A DNA stretch of 64,000 nt, taken from positions 2,356,001 to 2,420,000 of the forward strand of contig NZ_CP071696.1 of assembly GCF_018024495.1 (NCBI RefSeq). The letters are read 5' to 3'. Positions 30,795 through 38,042 of this stretch are shown in pieces (position 1 is the stretch's first letter; every line of letters begins with the position of its first letter). Made by a program: the position numbers and the translations under genes. This DNA is from Agromyces archimandritae. GTDB taxonomy: Bacteria; Actinomycetota; Actinomycetes; Actinomycetales; Microbacteriaceae. The notes under the pieces were generated by a model, which was given only the letters and a program-made list of their open reading frames with translations, had not been told where the DNA came from and did no database searches.

Positions 30795-31424
30795 TCAGCG
30801 GTCGCCGGTGGCGAGGGTCTCGATGACGCTCCGCACATGCGCCGACATCGCGGCGGCGGCGGCCTCGGGGTCGCGTGCGCACACGGCATCCACGATCGCG
30901 AGGTGCTCGGGCAGGGAGACGGCGGGCCGCCCGGGGTAGAGGGAGAGGCGGAACTGGTGCCGGACCATCTGCCCGTTCAGCTGCTCGAGGATGCGGGCGG
31001 CCGTCGCATGGTCGGCGATCTCGCGCACGCGCGAGTGCAGTGCGGCGTTCAGGTCGGAGTAGCGCATGAGCTCGCCGGCGGCGACGGCCTCGCTCATCTG
31101 CGCGCCGAGATCCCGGAGCTCGGCGATCTGCTCGTCGTCGATGCGTTCGGCGGCGCGGGCGGCGACGAGCCCCTCGACCGTCTGGCGGATCTCGGTGATC
31201 TCGATGGCCTCGTCGACGCCGATCTCGCGCACGCGGGCCCCGCGGTTCGGCTGCAGCTCGACGAGCCCGTCGGCGGCGAGCTGGATGAGGGCGTTGCGGA
31301 TCGCGAACCTGCTGGCGTCGTACTCCTCGGCGAGGTCGGCCTCGATGAGGCGCTGCCGGGGCGCGTAGTCCCCGCGGAGGATGGCACTGCGCAGCCTCGT
31401 CCGCACGTCCTGCACATCGGTCAC
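30795..31424 (-). CDS. GntR-family (FadR/FCD-type) transcriptional regulator
   Basis: A 209-residue regulator: winged helix at residues 5-70 (LRSAILRGDYAPRQRLIEADLAEEYDASRFAIRNALIQLAADGL) and an all-helical FCD ligand domain with RYSDLNAALHSRVREIA and PEHLAIVDAV, the likely metal-ligand histidines. GTG at 31424 has GAGAGGA upstream. It is divergent from galB. An operator palindrome of FadR-type geometry lies over both promoters, so it probably represses this operon and the importer until an aromatic acid or pathway intermediate binds. Confidence 0.9.
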   Translation of the reverse strand: MTDVQDVRTRLRSAILRGDYAPRQRLIEADLAEEYDASRFAIRNALIQLAADGLVELQPNRGARVREIGVDEAIEITEIRQTVEGLVAARAAERIDDEQIAELRDLGAQMSEAVAAGELMRYSDLNAALHSRVREIADHATAARILEQLNGQMVRHQFRLSLYPGRPAVSLPEHLAIVDAVCARDPEAAAAAMSAHVRSVIETLATGDR

Positions 31425-31451
31425 GGGTCATCCTCTCGTCGGATATCCGCT

Positions 31452-31513
31452 ATTCTGTCGCAGCGCATGTCGTCAGCAAAATTGTTGACAATCATGGTGA
31501 CGACGTGCATAGC
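31452..31513. promoter_or_regulatory. Divergent gntR/galB promoters with operator
   Basis: Plus strand: a perfect -35 TTGACA (31485-31490) is 17 bp from CATAGC (31508-31513), ahead of the galB start at 31541. Minus strand: TTGCTG (31479 to 31474) is 16 bp from CAGAAT (31457 to 31452), ahead of the GntR gene. The palindrome ATTGT-TG-ACAAT (31481-31492) covers the plus -35 and abuts the minus -35, so a bound repressor would shut both. Confidence 0.65.
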
Positions 31514-31540
31514 ATGTTCCGACACGTACTTGGAGGTTCA

Positions 31541-32272
31541 ATGTCGAATCAGTCGCCGCTTCTCGTCGTCACGGCGCACCCCGGTGATTTCGTCTGGCGC
31601 GCGGGCGGGGCGATCGCCCTGGCCGCACACCGCGGTCAGCGCGCCGTCATCGCCTGCCTGAGCTTCGGGGAGCGCGGCGAATCCGCCAGTGCCTGGCGCG
31701 CCGGCAAGACGCTCGAGGAGATCAAGGAGCTGCGCCGCACCGAGGGGCAGACCGCCGCCGACGCGCTCGGCGCCGAGGTGCGCTTCTTCGACGCCGGCGA
31801 CTACCCCCTCGTCGAGACGCCCGAACTCGTCCAGCAGCTCATCGACCTCTACCGCGAGCTGCAGCCCTCGGTCGTGCTCACCCACGCCGCAGCCGACCCC
31901 TACAACATGGACCATCCGAAGGCCGCCGAGATCGCCATGCGCGCCCGCGTCCTCGCCCAGGCGCCCGGCGTCGCCGGCCCCGGCGAGGTCATCGGCGCCC
32001 CGCCCGTCTTCTGCTTCGAACCCCACCAGAGCGAGGTGTGCGGCTTCACACCCGACGTGCTCCTCGACATCACCGAGGTGTGGGATCGCAAAGTCGCCGC
32101 GATGAACGCCCTCGGCGCTCAGGGCCACCTCGTCGAGTACTACACCGACCTCGGCAAGCGCCGCGGCGTGCAGGCCAAGCGCAACAGCGGCCCGAACCTC
32201 GGCCTGCCGGTGAACACCCGCGCCGAAGCCTTCCAGCGCGTCTACCCGCAGGTCGCCTCGGAGCTGGCCTGA
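31541..32272 (+). CDS. galB: 4-oxalomesaconate hydratase-like PIG-L/LmbE protein (GalB type)
   Basis: A 243-residue PIG-L-fold protein. Most LmbE proteins read AHPDDE; this one reads AHPGDFVWRAGGAIAL, followed by CLSFGERGESASAW and ending EHL/HLVEYYTDLGKRRGVQAKRN. That is the pattern I recall for GalB of Pseudomonas putida gallate degradation, which hydrates 4-oxalomesaconate to 4-carboxy-4-hydroxy-2-oxoadipate. The start at 31541 has GGAGG 5 bases upstream; an in-frame ATG at 31505 lies in the promoter. It is the first gene of an operon with galC- and galD-like genes, which supports the assignment. Confidence 0.82.
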   Translation: MSNQSPLLVVTAHPGDFVWRAGGAIALAAHRGQRAVIACLSFGERGESASAWRAGKTLEEIKELRRTEGQTAADALGAEVRFFDAGDYPLVETPELVQQLIDLYRELQPSVVLTHAAADPYNMDHPKAAEIAMRARVLAQAPGVAGPGEVIGAPPVFCFEPHQSEVCGFTPDVLLDITEVWDRKVAAMNALGAQGHLVEYYTDLGKRRGVQAKRNSGPNLGLPVNTRAEAFQRVYPQVASELA

Positions 32273-32976
32273 TGCCCGCCCGCCACCTCGTCGTCCGCGA
32301 GATCGACCGGGCCGAGGCCGCCGTCATCGACCGCCTCGGAGCCGCCGGGGTCGCCACGGCCCACGAGGCCGCCGGCCGCATCGGCCTCCTCGGCCCGCAC
32401 GTCCTGCCCCGCCAGCAGGGCGCCGCCATCGCCGGCAGCGCCGTCACCGTGCTCTGCCAGCCGGGCGACAACCTCATGATCCACGCCGCCGTCGAGGTCT
32501 GCCGCCCCGGCGACGTGCTCGTCGTGGCCACCACGAGCGAGTCGGTCACGGGCATGTTCGGCGACCTGCTGGCGACCTCGCTCGCCGCCCGCGGCGTCCG
32601 CGGCCTCGTCACCGACTCGGGCGTGCGCGACATCGCCGTGCTCCGCGAGGCCGGCTTCCCCGTCTGGGCGCGCGGCGTGCACGCCCAGGGCACGGTCAAA
32701 GCCAGCGCCGGTTCGGTGAACGTGCCCGTCGTCGTCGACGGATGCCCCGTCCGCCCCGGCGACATCGTCGTCGCCGACGACGACGGGGTGCTCGTGCTGC
32801 CGATCGAACGCGGCGCCGAGGTCGCCGACGCCGCCGAGGCCCGAATCGCGGGCGAAGAGGCCAAGCGCGCGCAGTTCGCCGGCGGCGCCCTCGGCGTCGA
32901 GCTCTACGGGCTCCGGCCCCTGCTGGAGCGCCTCGGCGTCGAATACGTCGACCGCCTGCCCGAGGGGGAGCGATGA
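32272..32976 (+). CDS. galC: 4-carboxy-4-hydroxy-2-oxoadipate aldolase-like RraA-fold protein (GalC type)
   Basis: A 234-residue RraA-family protein. The catalytic stretch GVRGLVTDSGVRDI places Arg119-Asp120 where class II pyruvate aldolases bind substrate and metal, and GDLLA (97-101) gives the pyruvate-binding loop. In gallate and protocatechuate 4,5-cleavage pathways this enzyme splits 4-carboxy-4-hydroxy-2-oxoadipate into pyruvate and oxaloacetate. Its ATG shares one base with the galB stop (TGATG), and it overlaps the next gene by 4 bp. Confidence 0.86.
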   Translation: MPARHLVVREIDRAEAAVIDRLGAAGVATAHEAAGRIGLLGPHVLPRQQGAAIAGSAVTVLCQPGDNLMIHAAVEVCRPGDVLVVATTSESVTGMFGDLLATSLAARGVRGLVTDSGVRDIAVLREAGFPVWARGVHAQGTVKASAGSVNVPVVVDGCPVRPGDIVVADDDGVLVLPIERGAEVADAAEARIAGEEAKRAQFAGGALGVELYGLRPLLERLGVEYVDRLPEGER

Positions 32977-33782
32977 CGCGCGTCGCGATCCTCGGCCTCG
33001 GCGAGGCGGGGCGGATGTTCGCCCGCGCCCTCGCCGGCACGGCCGAGGTGACCGCCTGGGATCCGTTCGCCGCCCCCGAGATCGACGGGGTGCGGCTCGC
33101 CGCCGACGCGGCCGAGGCGGTGTCGGGTGCGGATGCCGTACTCGCCCTCACGACGGCCGCCCACTCCGCCGAGGCCCTGGCATCCACCCGCGAACACGCC
33201 CCCGCCGGCGCCCTGCACGGCGACTTCGCCACCGGCGGCCCCGCCGGCAAACGGGACCTCGCCGAACGCGCCGCGGCCGGCGGCATCCGCTTCGCCGACG
33301 CGGCCATCATGGCGCCCGTGCGCCGCGGCGCTGCAGGTACCCCCGTGTTGGTCTCGGGGGATGGGGCCGGCGATCTCGCGGCGATCCTCACCGCCGCGGG
33401 CCTGCCCGTCGAGGTCCTGCCCGGCCCGCCCGGCACCGCCGCCGCCCGCAAACTCCTCCGCAGCCTGCTCGTGAAGGGGCTCACGGGCGTCATGATCGAA
33501 TCCCTCCGCGCCGCCGAACGCGAGGGGCTCGGCGACTGGTTCGGCGAGCACCTCGTCGACACCCTCACCGGCCTCGACCGGGCAGCCCTCGCCGGCTTCC
33601 TCGACGGCACGGCCACGCACGCCGGCCGCCGTATCGAGGAGATGGAGGCCGCCGCCGACATGGCCGAGGCCGCAGGCGGCCGCGCCGACATCGCCCGCGC
33701 CGTCGCCCGCGTGCTCGCCCTGGTCGCCGGCGACCCGGCGGCCGGCGAGGGCGGCGAGGCCGTGCCGAGGCTCGCACCGTGA
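32973..33782 (+). CDS. NAD(P)-binding 6-phosphogluconate-dehydrogenase-like oxidoreductase (DUF1932 type)
   Basis: A 269-residue protein with an N-terminal Rossmann fold (VAILGLGEAGRMFARALAG, residues 4-22) and a helical C-terminal half that fits DUF1932 proteins related to beta-hydroxyacid dehydrogenases (LLRSLLVKGLTGVMIESLRAAEREG). The GDFATGGPAGKRDL stretch replaces the usual substrate-binding DAPVSGG motif. The role is unknown: it could oxidise or reduce a hydroxy/keto dicarboxylate of the gal-like pathway, or act where LigC acts in protocatechuate 4,5-cleavage. ATGA and GTGA overlaps with both neighbours show tight co-translation. Confidence 0.82.
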   Translation: MTRVAILGLGEAGRMFARALAGTAEVTAWDPFAAPEIDGVRLAADAAEAVSGADAVLALTTAAHSAEALASTREHAPAGALHGDFATGGPAGKRDLAERAAAGGIRFADAAIMAPVRRGAAGTPVLVSGDGAGDLAAILTAAGLPVEVLPGPPGTAAARKLLRSLLVKGLTGVMIESLRAAEREGLGDWFGEHLVDTLTGLDRAALAGFLDGTATHAGRRIEEMEAAADMAEAAGGRADIARAVARVLALVAGDPAAGEGGEAVPRLAP

Positions 33783-34867
33783 CCGCCGGCATCCCGTGCA
33801 TGCTCATGCGCGGCGGCACCTCGAAAGGGGCCTACTTCCTCGCCGACGAACTGCCGGCCGACCCCGCCGAACGCGACGGGCTGCTGCTCCGCATCATGGG
33901 CTCGCCCGACGCGCGCGAGATCGACGGGCTCGGCGGCGGGCATCCGCTCACCAGCAAGGTCGCCGTCGTCTCGCCCTCGGCAGACCCGGACGCCGACGTC
34001 GACTACCTCTTCCTGCAGGTCGTGCCCGACCGCCCGATCGTCTCCGACGCGCAGACCTGCGGCAACCTGCTCGCCGGCGTCGGCGCCTTCGCGATCGAAC
34101 GCGGCCTCGTCGCCGCCGGCCCCGAGACGACGACCGTGCGCATCCGCCGCGTGAACCCCTCGCCGGCGCTCGTCGTCGCGACCGTGCAGACCCCCGGCGG
34201 CCGGGTCGACTACGACGGTGCCGAGGAGATGAGCGGCGTCCCGTTCCCCGCCGCGCCGGTGCGGCTCGAGTTCCCCGGCGACGGCACGCCGTTGTTCCCG
34301 ACGGGGCGGCTCGTCGACCGTTTCGACGGCCTCGAGGTGTCGTGCGTGGATGCCGGGATGCCGGTCGTCCTCATCCGCGCCGCCGACCTCGGGCTCGCCG
34401 GCGACGAGGCGCCCGCCGTGCTCGAGGGCGACGCGGCCCTGCGCAGCCGCCTCGAAACCGTGCGCCTGGCCGCAGGAACGGAGATGGGCCTCGGCGACGT
34501 GACCCGGCAGACCGTCCCCAAGCTCTCCATCTGCTCGCCCGCCCGCCACGGCGGCCTCGTCGCCACCCGCACCTTCATCCCGCACCGCGTGCACGAAGCC
34601 ATCGGGGTGCTCGGCGCCGTCTCGGTCGTCGCCGGCGTCCGCACCCCCGGCACCGTCGTGTTCGACCCGGCCGCAGCAGGCCGCCCCGCGCTCGTCGAGC
34701 ACCCCACCGGAGCCTTCGCCGCCGAGGTGACGCTCGCCGGGAGCGGGCCGGAGACCTCGCTCGCGGCATCCACCGTCGTCAGAACCGCCCGCAAGATCAT
34801 GGACGGGCGCGTCTTCCCGCGCCCGCCGGAACCCGAGGAGGCGCAGGCGGCGCCATCCACTCCCTGA
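33779..34867 (+). CDS. galD: 4-oxalomesaconate tautomerase-like PrpF-family protein (GalD type)
   Basis: A 362-residue PrpF-family isomerase with the N-terminal signature MRGGTSKG (residues 10-17) and QTCGN with Cys94 in the diaminopimelate-epimerase-like active site. GalD interconverts keto and enol forms of 4-oxalomesaconate; other PrpF members isomerise aconitates, so the assignment rests partly on galB and galC in the same operon. It starts with GTG overlapping the preceding stop. Confidence 0.86.
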   Translation: MTAGIPCMLMRGGTSKGAYFLADELPADPAERDGLLLRIMGSPDAREIDGLGGGHPLTSKVAVVSPSADPDADVDYLFLQVVPDRPIVSDAQTCGNLLAGVGAFAIERGLVAAGPETTTVRIRRVNPSPALVVATVQTPGGRVDYDGAEEMSGVPFPAAPVRLEFPGDGTPLFPTGRLVDRFDGLEVSCVDAGMPVVLIRAADLGLAGDEAPAVLEGDAALRSRLETVRLAAGTEMGLGDVTRQTVPKLSICSPARHGGLVATRTFIPHRVHEAIGVLGAVSVVAGVRTPGTVVFDPAAAGRPALVEHPTGAFAAEVTLAGSGPETSLAASTVVRTARKIMDGRVFPRPPEPEEAQAAPSTP

Positions 34868-34916
34868 CCCGCCGCGCCCCGGCATCCACACCCGAATCAC
34901 GCACCCCAGGAGCACC

Positions 34917-35891
34917 ATGAACGTCGAAGCAGCCCTCACCCACGACCCCGAACGCCGCCGGGATCTCGCCCATGTCGGCCCCGTCGAGCTGTACACGCCC
35001 GTGCTCGAGGCCAGCCGCGACTTCTTCGTGAACCAGATGGCGCTCACCGAGGTCGGCCGCGACGAGCGCTCCGTGTACCTGCACGCCTGGGACGATTACC
35101 AGTCGTGGACGCTGCGCCTCATCGAACGCGAGCAGGCCGGCGTCGGCACGACGTTCCTGCGGGCGGCGAGCGCCGGGGCGTACGAGCGGATGCGCGCCGC
35201 GATCGAGGCGAGCGGGCAGCGCGTCGACCTCGACGACGGCGTGCGCGGGCTGGGGGAGGTGACCCGCTTCGCCGACCCGGACGGGCACCCGATGGCCGTG
35301 TACTGGGACGTCGACTGGTACGAAGCGGGCGATGGCGACCGGCCGTCGCTGAAGAACCAGGCCGCAGCCTTCCCGGGCCGCGGGGCGAACGTGCGCCGCC
35401 TCGACCACGTCAACTACCTCACGAAGGACGTGCCGAACACGAGCCGCTTCCTCTCCGAGGTGCTCGGCGCCCGGTGCACCGAACGCATCGTCACCGATGA
35501 GGGCGAGGATGCGGCGATCTGGTACAGCCTCGGCAACAAGAGCTACGACCTCGTCTACACCGAGGATTGGACGGGCGCGAACGGGCGCCTCCACCACATC
35601 GCCTTCGCGACCGATACGCGCGAGGACATCCTGCGCGCCGCCGACGTCATGCTCGAAGCGGGCATCCACATCGAGACGGGGCCGCACAAGCACGCCATCC
35701 AGCAGACCTTCTTCCTGTACGTGTGGGAGCCGGGCGGCAACCGCATCGAGCTGTGCAACGCGGGCGCGCGCCTCATCCTCGCCCCCGACTGGAAGACGAT
35801 CTCGTGGACGGCCGCCGAACGCGCGAAGGGTCAGGCGTGGGGGTTGAAGACGATCGACACCTTCCACACGCACGGCACGCCCCTCGTGTGA
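34917..35891 (+). CDS. Type I extradiol dioxygenase (catechol 2,3-dioxygenase-like, VOC fold)
   Basis: A 324-residue two-domain VOC protein. The iron ligands align with those of XylE: His164 (RLDHVNY), His227 (LHHIAF) and Glu278 (NRIEL), with nearly the same spacing. Second-sphere His259 and Tyr268 also match. The position of XylE His199, a proton-transfer residue, is Tyr210 here (NKSYDLVY). It would open an ortho-diphenolic ring next to the hydroxyls. AGGAG lies 5-6 bases before the ATG, 49 bp after galD, so it probably belongs to the operon. Gallate pathways known to me use a LigB-type dioxygenase instead, making the substrate an open question. Confidence 0.88.
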   Translation: MNVEAALTHDPERRRDLAHVGPVELYTPVLEASRDFFVNQMALTEVGRDERSVYLHAWDDYQSWTLRLIEREQAGVGTTFLRAASAGAYERMRAAIEASGQRVDLDDGVRGLGEVTRFADPDGHPMAVYWDVDWYEAGDGDRPSLKNQAAAFPGRGANVRRLDHVNYLTKDVPNTSRFLSEVLGARCTERIVTDEGEDAAIWYSLGNKSYDLVYTEDWTGANGRLHHIAFATDTREDILRAADVMLEAGIHIETGPHKHAIQQTFFLYVWEPGGNRIELCNAGARLILAPDWKTISWTAAERAKGQAWGLKTIDTFHTHGTPLV

Positions 35892-35919
35892 GGGCTGTTG
35901 CGCCGGTACGCATGTCGGC

Positions 35920-35938
35920 TAAGGTGAGGCTTACCTAA
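35920..35938 (+). promoter_or_regulatory. Iron box (DtxR/IdeR-type operator)
   Basis: TAAGGTGAGGCTTACCTAA matches the remembered actinobacterial consensus TWAGGTWAGSCTWACCTWA at 18 of 19 positions. It ends 13 bp before the siderophore-interacting protein start, over the expected promoter, so that gene should be repressed when iron is plentiful. Confidence 0.85.
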
Positions 35939-35951
35939 AGAGGAGGCCCGG

Positions 35952-36740
35952 ATGGCGTCGAGCAACATCACCATCACCCACGCCGAGACCGGCGTCGTCA
36001 CGGCCGAGGTCGTCGAGGCCCGGCGGATCTCGCCGAATTTCGTGCGCCTCACCCTCGCCGGCGAGCAGCTCGCCGACTGGCGCCACGTCGGCTTCGACCA
36101 GTGGTTCCGGCTCGCGGTGCCGACGAACGACGGCACCCGCTTCGACAACCTCTCCGGCACCTACGACATGGCCGGCTACCTCCGCTATCTCACGCTGCCG
36201 CGTGCGACACGCCCCGTCATCCGCAACTACACCGTCCGCGAGTTCCGCGCCGAGGCCGGCGAGCTCGACATCGACTTCGTGGTGCACGGGTCCGATGGCG
36301 TCGCCGGGCCGTGGGCGGCGGGCCTGCCGCTCGGTGCGCACGTCGCGCTCATCGACCAGGGCGCGGGTTTCTCCCCGGTGGATGCCGCACGCACCCTCCT
36401 CGTCGGCGACGAGTCGGCGATGCCGGCCGTGCTCGGCATCCTCCGCGACCTGCCCCGCGACACCGCCGGCGACGCCCTCATCGAGCTCGCCGACGAGGGC
36501 GACCGGCAGCCCGACGAAGCCCCCGACGGCGTCGAGGTGCACTGGATCGTCCGCGAGCCCGGGCAGGCGCCAGGCGTCGCAGCCCTCGAGCATCTGCGCG
36601 AGCTGGCCGTCGACGAGTCCGTCACCGCCTTCGCCGCCGGGGAGTCGAAGCTCGCCACCGGCGCCCGCCGCCACCTCGTCGGCGAGCGCGGTGTGCCGAA
36701 GCAGGCCGTCACCTTCTGCGGGTACTGGCGGGCCCACTGA
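35952..36740 (+). CDS. Siderophore-interacting protein (ferric-siderophore reductase)
   Basis: A 262-residue protein of the SIP/ViuB family. The FAD-binding motif RNYTVR is at residues 91-96 in a ferredoxin-reductase-like beta-barrel; the C-terminal half is the NAD(P)H-binding domain ending VTFCGYWRAH, a family hallmark. It reduces ferric siderophores in the cytoplasm. AGGAGG is 5 bases before the ATG and a near-perfect iron box lies just upstream. It is a single gene, and the Fes-like esterase at 18832 could act on the same siderophore class. Confidence 0.93.
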   Translation: MASSNITITHAETGVVTAEVVEARRISPNFVRLTLAGEQLADWRHVGFDQWFRLAVPTNDGTRFDNLSGTYDMAGYLRYLTLPRATRPVIRNYTVREFRAEAGELDIDFVVHGSDGVAGPWAAGLPLGAHVALIDQGAGFSPVDAARTLLVGDESAMPAVLGILRDLPRDTAGDALIELADEGDRQPDEAPDGVEVHWIVREPGQAPGVAALEHLRELAVDESVTAFAAGESKLATGARRHLVGERGVPKQAVTFCGYWRAH

Positions 36741-36770
36741 CCGAACGTCGCCGGGCCCCGCGCGCCTCGA

Positions 36771-37163
36771 TCAGAGCAGCACGTACACGAGGCTCTGCAG
36801 CCCGACCACGATCCCGTCGAAGACGATGACGGCGCCGAGCACCGTCGCCGCGGCCGGCCAGCCCTTCGGGGCGCCCGTACGGGTGAGGGCGACGATGCCG
36901 AGCACGAGGCCGATGAGGCCGAGCGCCGTCGCGATCGCGAACAGCACCGACTGCACGTTCGCGGCGATCGCCAGCTGCTCGTAGCCCTGCATGAGCAGTG
37001 CCGCATAGACGAGGCTGCCGACCGCGTTCAGCAGCACGCCGAGCACGCCGAGGGCGAAGCCGACGAGCGCGAGGACCCGGCCGGGTTTCGGCGCGCCGGC
37101 GGTTCCGGATGCCGGGACGGATGCCGGCACACCTGCCGGCTCTGACTGCTGCGGAGTGCTCAT
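36771..37163 (-). CDS. Small integral membrane protein, DUF4190-like
   Basis: A 130-residue protein: a ~28-residue Pro/Ala-rich cytoplasmic N-terminus, then hydrophobic segments at about 30-55, 67-95 and 104-128 (LALVGFALGVLGVLLNAVGSL; VLFAIATALGLIGLVLGIVAL). Layout fits DUF4190-type proteins of unknown function. CACGAT lies exactly 6 bases before the ATG, and GGGGAT occupies the gap. It converges on the siderophore-interacting gene. Confidence 0.72.
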   Translation of the reverse strand: MSTPQQSEPAGVPASVPASGTAGAPKPGRVLALVGFALGVLGVLLNAVGSLVYAALLMQGYEQLAIAANVQSVLFAIATALGLIGLVLGIVALTRTGAPKGWPAAATVLGAVIVFDGIVVGLQSLVYVLL

Positions 37164-37289
37164 ATCCCCATCGTGCCGGAGTCGCGGGATCCGCGCACCG
37201 TTCCCACCGCGACCCCCGAATCGGGTCTAAGGTGTGAGGCGGTCACGCGGCCGGCTCGGTGCCGGCGGCGGCGATGAGAGGAGCACGCG

Positions 37290-38042
37290 GTGAGGATCGC
37301 GGTCGCCGGGGGAACCGGCACCATCGGAGCCCACGCGGTGGATGCGGCACGCGCCGCAGGGCATGACACGGTCGTCCTGGCCCGTTCGGCGGGCGTCGAT
37401 CTCATGTCGGGCGCCGGCCTCGACGAGGCCCTCGAGGGCGTCTACGCCGTCATCGACACGAGCAATCTGAAGACGCTGTCGGAGCGCGCCGCGAGCGAGT
37501 TCTTCACGACGGCGAGCTGCCGTCTGCTCGCCGCGGAGGGCCGGCACGGCGTCGGCCATCATGTGGCGCTGTCGATCGTCGGCATCGACCGGGCCCCGTA
37601 CGGATACTACGAGGCGAAGCTCGCGCAGGAGCACGTCATCGAGGCCGGCGACCGGCCGTGGACGATCCTCCGGGCCACGCAGTTCCACGAGTTCGCCGAG
37701 CAGATGCTCGCCGGGTACGGGTTCGCCGGCATCCACTTCGCCCCGAAGGCGCGCTCGCAGCCCGTCGCCGCACGCGAGGTCGGCGAGCGGCTCGTCGCCC
37801 TGGCCGCGGCGGATGCCGTGGGGCATGCCCGCGACCTCGCCGGGCCGCGCGAGGAGCAGATCGACGACATGGTGCGGCGGCTGGCGAAGGCGAAGGGGCT
37901 GCGCGGGCCCGTGGTCGGCGTGTCGCTGCCGGGCAAGCAGTACCGGGCGATGCGCGAGGGCGCGGTGCTGCCGGGGCCGGATGCGGATCTCGGCACGCAG
38001 ACCTTCGAGGAGTGGCTCGGCGAGGCCGTGCCGGCCCGATGA
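37290..38042 (+). CDS. NmrA-like NAD(P)-binding epimerase/reductase
   Basis: A 250-residue Rossmann protein of the atypical SDR/NmrA class: AVAGGTGTIGAHAVDAARA at the N-terminus, no complete Tyr-x-x-x-Lys catalytic pair beyond GYYEAKLAQEH (Tyr-Glu-Ala-Lys), and RATQFHEFAEQ. These proteins often sense redox state or modify flavonoid-like substrates. GTG at 37290 is supported by AGAGGAG 7 bases upstream. It overlaps the GMC oxidoreductase start by 4 bp, so the two probably act together. Confidence 0.82.
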   Translation: MRIAVAGGTGTIGAHAVDAARAAGHDTVVLARSAGVDLMSGAGLDEALEGVYAVIDTSNLKTLSERAASEFFTTASCRLLAAEGRHGVGHHVALSIVGIDRAPYGYYEAKLAQEHVIEAGDRPWTILRATQFHEFAEQMLAGYGFAGIHFAPKARSQPVAAREVGERLVALAAADAVGHARDLAGPREEQIDDMVRRLAKAKGLRGPVVGVSLPGKQYRAMREGAVLPGPDADLGTQTFEEWLGEAVPAR

